Shown here one piece after another: positions 57,109 to 64,000 of a stretch of DNA of 64,000 nt. The DNA comes from Amaurobius ferox (lineage: Eukaryota; Arthropoda; Arachnida; Araneae; Amaurobiidae): the NCBI GenBank assembly GCA_951213105.1, contig OX578147.1, forward strand, positions 126,458,322 to 126,522,321, in the 5' to 3' direction. Positions within the stretch are counted from its first letter, which is position 1. Every line of letters starts with the position of its first letter. The translations under genes and the position numbers were made by a program. The notes beneath the pieces are model-generated. The model saw only the letters and a list, made by a program, of their open reading frames with translations, did not search any database and was not told the origin of the DNA.

Positions 57109-60100
57109 CCATCATCACGAGAGAACGGCTGAACAGAATTTGATGAAATTTCGTGGGTAGCCCAGAAATAGCCCCACTTAAAATTATATCCGTGTTTTGA
57201 GTTTTTACGACCAGTGGTTCTCGAGATATTAGTAAAAAACGACATTTTCGTTTGTCTTATCATCACGGAAAAACGGCTGAACCGAATTTAATGAAATTTG
57301 GTGGATAGCCTTGAAATATCCCCCCATAAATTTTGTCCAAGTTTCGAGTTTCTAAGACCTGGGGTTGTCGAGATATTAATGGAAAACGGAACTTTTTCCT
57401 AGGAGTTCTACTCCCTAACTCCGTGGTTTATCCAAACGAAAAGCTTGAAAATCGTTTGAAAGTGAATTAAAATTTAATCTCTGAGTTTGATGGGAGATTG
57501 TTTGCGTTAATTAGTCACTTTCTGAAAACATGTATTGTTTGAAACATGATTAAAAGGGGAAATCTATCTCCATGGTTCATGGTTTATTTAAAACAAGCTT
57601 TTACGGAACAATGAGAAGTATAGAGAAATCAAAATCGTTATTTAATTTCGCAGTTTATGTTATAAGACATGACATATTTAACATGTTATAAGATTCTATC
57701 TTATATCATGTTACACAGAAACGCAATTAAATTAAATCTGTCTGTTAATTTTAATAATTATTTTTTCGATTTGAATAATAAATAAATGGATATAAAAATA
57801 TATTTTAGAAAAGAACGATTTGATTTTTCTTATAGCATTTTTGACTGGATAATATCAATTACGGTCTTCAGGTTTAAAAATTATTATTATTTATATTTTC
57901 GGGGATTATTGATTCAAGGATTACTGATATTTTCAAGTTATTATGCAATTATTTTATTATGACAAAAATTGTTTAAACTCATATATTGTATGTTGTACGA
58001 ATCTTCTATAAATACACGTGTATATCTTTTAATCTACGAGAATATAAGTAGTACAGGTATATTGACATATGTTTTGATATATATTGGCATATGTTGGAAT
58101 CAATTACGACCTTCTGGTATAAAGAGTACGGATATTATTGATGTTTTCAATTTATTACATCATCTCTTTTATTTTGGCAATTATTTTTGAGACGCATATT
58201 GTAATACGGGTAATCTTCTACTAACACATTGGCATATTTTCTGATCTGCGACAATATAATTAGTACGGGGTTGCATATATTCATTCAATTCCTATTTTTT
58301 CTTCTGTAAATTTGCTTACAAAAGGGGGCAGGATGTTTTATTCTTCAGATCTGATCGTGAAGATAATTTTGCATAGTGAGAACATATATTCTTAAACTTC
58401 TCTTTAGGAGCAATAAATTTAATATTTTAACAGAATTTGCACATGATTGCGAACTATAAGTTTCTTTAAATTATACACTCCGTACGAATAACGGATTAAA
58501 TTAAATGTGTTTGTTAATGTTTTTATTATTTTTTTTCGATTTAAATAATAAATAAATGGATAAATGGATATAAAAGTATATCTTATGAATGGACGGTTTG
58601 ATTTTTCTTTTAATTATATTAATTGCTGACTGCGTACATCAATTTCATTTATTTTGGCAAAGAGTTTTCAAGCTTATATCGTATTTAGCTACTAAACTCA
58701 TATATTGTGTTTAGCCAATAAATTCATATAGCCGATTGTTGAAACAGAAAAAGAGTAGAGCGGGTATATCTTCTAATACAATTGTAGTGTTTTCATTTAG
58801 TATATTGAAACGGGATAAGAATGTTTCATTCAGATCTGCAAATTCAAAGCTACGAATTTGGAGGGATATCGATAATTTGACAACTTTTCTTAAACTTTGC
58901 CAAATTGACGGAAATGTCGCCAAATTGATATAAACGACACACAAACAGCTGCCATAAACCTTCGGGTTGGTCGTGTGGCTTGGGTCTTCTACATATCAAT
59001 GAAATTTTTTTTGTTTTGTTAGAAGAGAGCACTGAAATGATGTTTGGTTAGCATTTATCTGTCAGATCAACCATCCTACTTAGTAATACATTTAGGGAAT
59101 TTTTAAAATGTCACCACATTGATAAAAATGTTTTCAAATCTATAAAAATATCTTGAAATTGATAAAATGGCGCTACATAAATGATATTAATTGTTTTTTG
59201 TTAGGGGATAGTATTGTGATGATATTTCGTCAATTTGTCGCAAAGTGGAACTGTCAGTTCTACAGTCCCACTTGGCGATAAATTTGGCGATTTTTTAAAA
59301 TGTCGCTAATTTGACGAAACTGTCGCCAAATGTTCCATAGAAATATAACTATTTAGACGATATTTTTTCTACCAATTTATTTGAAGCAAATGATATCATG
59401 TCGCTTAGCAACGGATTTAAATCCAATGTGTTTATGCGGCAGACGATTTTTATTAAATCCTTTCCGATTTGAATAATGAAGATATGTATATAAAATAAAT
59501 TTCATTGCCATTTCATTTTGGACTGGATAATATCAATTATACTCTCCAGGTTTAAACATTATTATTATTGATATTTTCCGGAATTATTGATTCAGGGATT
59601 ATTGATATTTTTAAGTTATTACGCCATTGTTTTATTGCGGCAAAAATTGCTGACACACGCATATTGTACGTTGTACGAGTAATCTTCTAGGAATGCACGG
59701 GTATATCTTCTAACCTACGAGAATATAAGTAGTACAGGTATATTGGCATATATTTTGACATATATTGGCATATATATTGGAATCAATTACAGTCTTCTGG
59801 TATGAAGATTAAGGGGATTAATTATATATTCAATTTATTACGTCGTCTGTTGTATTTTACCAAAAAACATTTGAGACTCATATTGCAATATGTGGGTAAT
59901 CTTCTACTAATAATCGGACATTATAAGTAGTACGTGTATATCTTCCCATATAATTTTAGCACTTTAATTTTGACATATATTGGAATAAATGACTGTCTTT
60001 AGATTTAAAGATTTCGGGTTTATTGGTATTTTCAATTTATACATGTAATCTACTAATACAGGTTATATTTTCTAATATTCGCGTATATAATTAGTACGGG

Positions 60101-60398
60101 TCCCATACAATTTTAAAGCTTTTATTTTGCATATATTGATTCAATTCCATATTTTTCTTATATTTGCTTACATAAGGGGTCCAAGGTGTTTTATTCTTCA
60201 GATATGTCCATGAAGATAATTTTATATAGCGAGAACAGAGATTCTTAAACTTCTTTTTAGGAGCATTATATTAAATATTTTAACAGAATATTTTGATTAA
60301 ACATGTCATTTAGTATACTATAAGAATTTGGGCATGATTATGAATTTCAAGTTTCTTTATATTATATACTCCGTACGAAGAACGGGTATGCTGCTAGT
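57053..60398 (-). repeat. 3.35-kb dimeric repeat, copy 3 (inverted)
   Basis: This is the same unit as copies 1 and 2, reversed: it starts with TATATAAATAAAAATGAAAAT and the (TGTC)n tract and ends AACGGGTATGCTGCTAGT. It lacks about 50-60 bp near 58495, where copies 1 and 2 carry the start of the inner half. It lies in the next intron (54767-60732). With copy 2 it could pair over more than 3 kb in the pre-mRNA, around the 54651-54766 exon. Confidence 0.7.
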
Positions 60399-60732
60399 CC
60401 TAAATAAATATAAAATGAGTAAATAAAATTAAGAAATGTTAACATTAATCAGTAAATAAGCCTTTTAAATCTGTTTAGATACATAATTTTCTTGAATTAT
60501 CAAATACTAAAAATATCCTAACACAGGCATCAGCTATTCTAAGGTGACGGACGCATAAAAAGCAAGAAACCGGTCCATACGATGCTATTATCTGCAATGG
60601 AAGCGCGATTCTAACTTTGAGAACGCCCTCTTTAGGATTATAACTGAAAATAACTTCAGAAAGAAATGTCATTGGTCTGTTGCGCACATTTCAACAATTT
60701 TATAAGCACGATACTAGTTACAATTTTTATAG

Positions 60733-60984
60733 GTCTGCAACTGCTGCTCAAGAACCCCAAGTCCAACGCCTTTCCACTGTTTTCTGCATATTATGGTGCG
60801 AGAGTCGTTGTGCATGAACCTCGGAGTTTGCCTTTCGCTGCTGAGTACGGTTTCGATATACGTACTGGAGATGTAACATCAGCCGTCGTGCAGTACGGAG
60901 AGGTGCACAGGCTGGGACCCCCCTGGAACGACTGTGCCTGGGAACCAAACTTCCAGTTATATCCATAAGCCTTACAGTATGCTG
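60733..60984 (+). CDS. ENaC/degenerin gene, palm exon with a 1-base frame change
   Basis: Acceptor AATTTTTATAG. GT completes Gly from 54766. The frame reads LQLLLKNPKSNAFPLF, AYYGARVVVHEPRSLPF, EYGFDIRTGDVTSAVV and HRLGPPWNDCAW. These match the ENaC palm order: G-L-x-L-x-L, (A/G)A-x-V-x-V-H, P-x-x-x-x-x-G-F-x-I-x-x-G, T-S, R-L-x-P-P-(Y/W)-x-x-C. In this frame a TAA follows at 60965. The +1 frame instead gives NQTSSYIHKPYSML up to CTG/GTAAGA (60985), in phase 0 with the next exon and with the expected YS before the Cys pair. One extra base therefore lies between about 60931 and 60950; the GGG at 60940-60942 is a candidate. Confidence 0.88.
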
Positions 60985-61317
60985 GTAAGATCCATCTTCA
61001 ATATTTTTACTTTTTATTTTGGTCTATTTTTACAAGCTTTTATTTATATCCCACGGAGTATATTTGTCGCGTATCAAATATTCGAGACCCTAACTAACCC
61101 CACTAATCGTAGTGATATAAATTTTGGCATATTATGTTCATTTGTGCTACATTTTACTTCTTAAAATTTCGAACCTTGTCGAGCGAGCCAGCCAGCCGAT
61201 CTTGGACCCGCCATAGGAATGCATACGTTTTTCGTCAATAACTGAAGAACCGGAGCAGCTAAAAAGCTCAAATTTGTTATGTCGTTGCTATTCATTTGTT
61301 ATGTCGTTGCTATTTTC

Positions 61318-62072
61318 ATTTAGATTTTCAACAGATGGTCCAAACTTTACGAGGTGGTAGTACACACCAATCAAGCATAAGCATTTTTCGTCATAGTTTA
61401 CTGGGTCGGAAATGAAGCGTAAAAGCGCCGCAGGGCACTTAGTCGTTGGAAAGCGATCGCTCCGCAAATTTAAAAGCGTCATTCCAGTTGTTATTTTCTG
61501 GTTGAAGAAGAAAATCACTACTTATTCACATTTCATCTGGGGAAGAAGAGCCCTTATGCAAATTTTTGTAATTGAGCGAGAGCTAAGAAACTATCTGGAT
61601 GTCACTTTTCCGGGCCAATGGATTGAACGGGGTGGTCCCGTATCTTGGTCCCCACGATCGCCCAATCTATCATGTCTTGACTTCTTTTTGTGGGGATATC
61701 TTAAGAGTCACATCTATGACACTCCCCTTGAATCCACAGAGAAATTCGTCACCAGAATGCCGAAGTGCACGACATGCCTGGTCTGTTCGAAAGAGTTCGG
61801 CAATCCCTCCATCGCCGCTGTGAGATATGCAATCAGGTTGGCCGTCGCTCTTTTGAGCTATTACTGTATTGTTCATTAAATGCCATTTTATAAATTGTAT
61901 GTCATTCTTGTGTTTTCGCTTCACCTCATCGGTTTCACCATTAGGCGCCCACTCGCGCCTTTACGTTTCATTTCCGACCCGGAAACTATGACGAAAACTA
62001 TGACGAAAAATGTTTAATTTGGTGTGTACTGCCACCTCGTAAAGTTTGGCCCATCATTTTTTAATCACTCTG
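61318..62072 (+). pseudogene. Mariner-superfamily deletion derivative
   Basis: Long inverted ends: CCAAACTTTACGAGGTGG, AGTACACACCAA and TTTTTCGTCATAGTTT, GGGTCGGAAATGAA occur on the left (61339-61425) and inverted on the right (61960-62055). The right end is CAGAGTGATTAAAAAATGAT read inward. Inside, an open frame on the plus strand (61412-61879) keeps a transposase C-terminal third: YLDVTFPGQWIERGGP, VSWSPRSPNLSCLDFF and LWGYLKSHIYDTPLES. Catalytic regions upstream are deleted. It sits in the intron 60985-63024. Confidence 0.75.
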
Positions 62073-62085
62073 TATATATATATAA

Positions 62086-62134
<49 letters not shown>

Positions 62135-63024
62135 TACACTTTTAACAGATGATAATAATAGTAAAACTAAACATTGGAATCTTTATTATTATTATTATTA
62201 TTACAACCATATCGGGTTAGCCCGTCATGGATCCACCACAGGAATGTACTCGTTGTTTGGGGAATAATTCGAGAACAGAAGCACCTATAAAGTCTACATT
62301 TTATGTCGTTGCCTTTCATACATTTTAATAAATTCATTTTTATGATATTTACATTACATGCAAATAATGAATGGATTAAAATACATTTTTTTATTAAACT
62401 TGAACACATTTCGCTCATTTTCGTAAAGATGACCGTCTATTTGATAGGCCTGGAGGCAATTACATAAGAACGCATACGCGTACCGCTATGACGTTTTACA
62501 TGCCAATATGTGATATAATAATAATAGAACTTTTGCAATGTCCAGGGTTAAAACAATTTTTTTTTCGATATATAGTGTTCCATATCCATAGCATTATTTC
62601 CTTTATAGAAACGCGATTATTCTCTGAACAGTGATAGCAGTACAGTCTGAGGTTAAATATTAATTTGAAATACACTATAAATGTAAATAGCTGAAATTAA
62701 AAAGTATATAACACAAATAAGCCAAAATATTTGGAGCATGAATGTTTTTGAAATAGACCCAGTAAAATTATCTATATGAATTATTTAATAAATTTTATTG
62801 TTTGACTTCTTCAGCATAATTTTGTATCTGAAGCGTACTTTTCATATGCGAACTCACAACTTAAATTCCATTCCACTCGTCTCTTTTTAAACACGAACCC
62901 ACATTAGAAAAATGCATTTCATTTGCGAGTTCGTGTCTGAATGAAGTTTCAGTTATGCCAGCTGATGAATTTCCTATAATTGAATTTATATTAATTGAAA
63001 TTATCGGTATTTTTTATTGATTAG
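62073..63024. other. Intronic stretch with AT repeats
   Basis: It includes an AT microsatellite (62073-62130) and an ATT tract (62182-62202). A segment near 62215-62330 (CCGTCATGGATCCACCACAG, TTTTATGTCGTTGC) is related to one at 61196-61310 just before the mariner remnant. Confidence 0.45.
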
Positions 63025-63145
63025 GGATGCGAGAGAAACTGTTTGGTGGAGAACGTTTTCAAGCGTTGCGGCTGCTACCATGACCGATTTTTTTCTGGCA
63101 CTCTAACACCGATTCGAGTTCAATTATGTACCACAACAAAACAAG
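63025..63145 (+). CDS. ENaC/degenerin gene, Cys-pair exon
   Basis: Acceptor TTTTATTGATTAG, phase 0. It reads GCERNCLVENVFKRCGC, YHDRFFSGTLTPIRVQ and LCTTTKQ. C-x-x-x-C-x(8)-C-x-C is the second half of the ENaC palm/thumb cysteine set (compare C-x-x-x-C...NC-x-C in ASICs), followed by the loop to LC. It ends at CAAG/GTAAGC after one base of a codon; GG at 63591-63592 completes Gly. The exon is 121 bp. Confidence 0.88.
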
Positions 63146-63590
63146 GTAAGCTTTACAGGGTTCCCTTATAAGTCCTTATGCATCTCTTTAACTTTTAATT
63201 AAAGTGGTCAAGAGCTGCAAAAGCTAAAGGGTTTACTTATAGGGAAACGACAATGCGCTATTGATTGAGAAAGTTTGCAGAGCCTCTACCGGCGAATAGC
63301 AGAGGTAAGAGTTCATATCTTGAAAACGAAACAAGATAGGCAAAAATTTTCAAATACAAGTTGTAGAACGTTTTCTATATAATATGAAAAATCGTAAGGT
63401 TTGCACATAACTGTTACATTGATATTTTTCAAAAATGTAACATTGTGTATTATGGAAGAAATATCCTAAATTGGTAAGATGGACCGTCAGAATGGAATAC
63501 ACAATTTGTGCGAGGTTCCCTTTACATGCACCTGCAACGGATCTCAGTGCCCCTTTGTCGCTCAAAAGAGGATGTTCTTGAATTTCACAG

Positions 63591-63672
63591 GGCGGCGATG
63601 CTTGGACCCTAACGAAGATGACTTTGTTGACCGCCCGGAATCATATTTTCCTTGGAAACGTGGGAAAGTCGG
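63591..63672 (+). CDS. ENaC/degenerin gene, thumb exon, right end unknown
   Basis: Acceptor GAATTTCACAG. It reads GRRCLDPNEDDFVDRP, then ESYFPWKR. With the previous exon this gives LC-x(8)-C-L-D-P, corresponding to 'YC-x(7)-C-x-D-P' of ASIC/ENaC thumbs. The frame stays open to TGA at 63743-63745. Where the exon ends is not clear; the given end is only the last part I find family-like. The conserved C-x-C-x-x-x-C and the second membrane helix should lie beyond it, mostly outside this window. The same frame is open upstream from 63479, including VPFTCTCNGSQCPF, which I treat as intron. Confidence 0.65.
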
Positions 63673-63745
63673 CTTCACAAAGTTATTTATTTCGGGGCAT
63701 TCACTAATATCAGGAACCAAAACCGAACCAATAGGGTCAACCTGA

Positions 63746-64000
63746 AGCGTATGTGTATATCCCTATGCAGACCAATTGGAGAGGGGGGCGCCAAAATAGA
63801 GGCGGTAGCAATTTAAGTACTGAGAGAGTTTTGAATTTAGAGAAAAGAGTGAGACTTGACTTTAAGACTCCAGTGGGTAGAGAGATAAAATATGGACTTA
63901 GACAACCAGGGCATCGCCGAGGCGCTGGAATCCTCTTCATGACCGAAGTAGGCGATGCATGTTTCATGTCCACATTTAAATATCCTAACTCTCATCCACT
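63746..64000. other. Right edge, nothing identified
   Basis: I see no exon, repeat end or RNA gene in this last stretch. Confidence 0.35.

Noticed and set aside
45027..58944. Repeated small frames (for example MCVVYINLATFPSIWQ) in the 3.4-kb repeats
   Set aside because: They recur only because the repeat is copied. They cross the module insertion, have no start context or domain, and both strands are equally open.
63479..63590. Cys-containing open stretch (VPFTCTCNGSQCPF) upstream of the last exon
   Set aside because: It is in frame with the exon, but I find no acceptor before it. The junction at 63591 restores the family pattern LC-x(8)-C-L-D-P, so I treat it as intron, with some doubt.

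Overview
The window is eukaryotic and strongly AT-rich. It has long spliceosomal introns, many AT microsatellites and a dense load of transposable elements. The one recognisable host gene is a degenerin/ENaC-type sodium channel subunit on the + strand. Its exons are scattered over more than 34 kb, with protein signatures of the arthropod members of the family. The mobile elements (Penelope-like RTs, Tc1/mariner, Tigger/pogo, hAT-type MITEs, tRNA-derived SINEs) fit an arthropod with a large genome. A chelicerate, such as a spider, is my best guess, but this is inference and not proven by the sequence.

Layout. 0-29 kb holds no host exon that I can see. It contains AT-rich sequence, a near-perfect hammerhead-ribozyme fold near the left edge with decayed relatives (61-335, about 840, 21.2-21.6 kb), and two broken Penelope-like reverse transcriptases (3.0-4.0 kb + and 16.6-18.3 kb -). 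It also contains a 2.5-kb long-TIR element carrying a broken unknown gene (11.9-14.4 kb), a complete tRNA-derived SINE with target duplication (20.73-21.01 kb), a Tc1 remnant (24.8-26.0 kb) and several fold-back elements.

29-64 kb is the channel gene. Exons are proposed at 29.30, 33.98, 38.15/38.22, 39.74, 40.43, 42.99, 54.65, 60.73, 63.03 and 63.59 kb. Reading phase agrees across every proposed junction except at the 38.2-kb boundary. Two of the introns appear to be GC-AG. One exon (60.73 kb) needs a 1-base frame change near its end, and the TM1/FPAVTVC boundary at 38.2 kb does not join cleanly. The locus is therefore either a decaying copy or carries sequence errors. TM2 and the C-terminus lie beyond the right edge.

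The introns are filled with a Tigger/pogo element, MITEs and SINEs. They also hold three nearly identical 3.35-3.4-kb copies of a dimeric repeat, two direct in one intron and one inverted in the next.

The most unusual signal is a very short mobile unit of about 58 bp with complementary ends. Three separate copies (10.45, 34.52 and 42.37 kb) are each flanked by an exact 15-bp target duplication. The same module forms the 3' end of the SINE and also sits inside the 3.4-kb repeat. Its stem shows compensatory changes between subfamilies.
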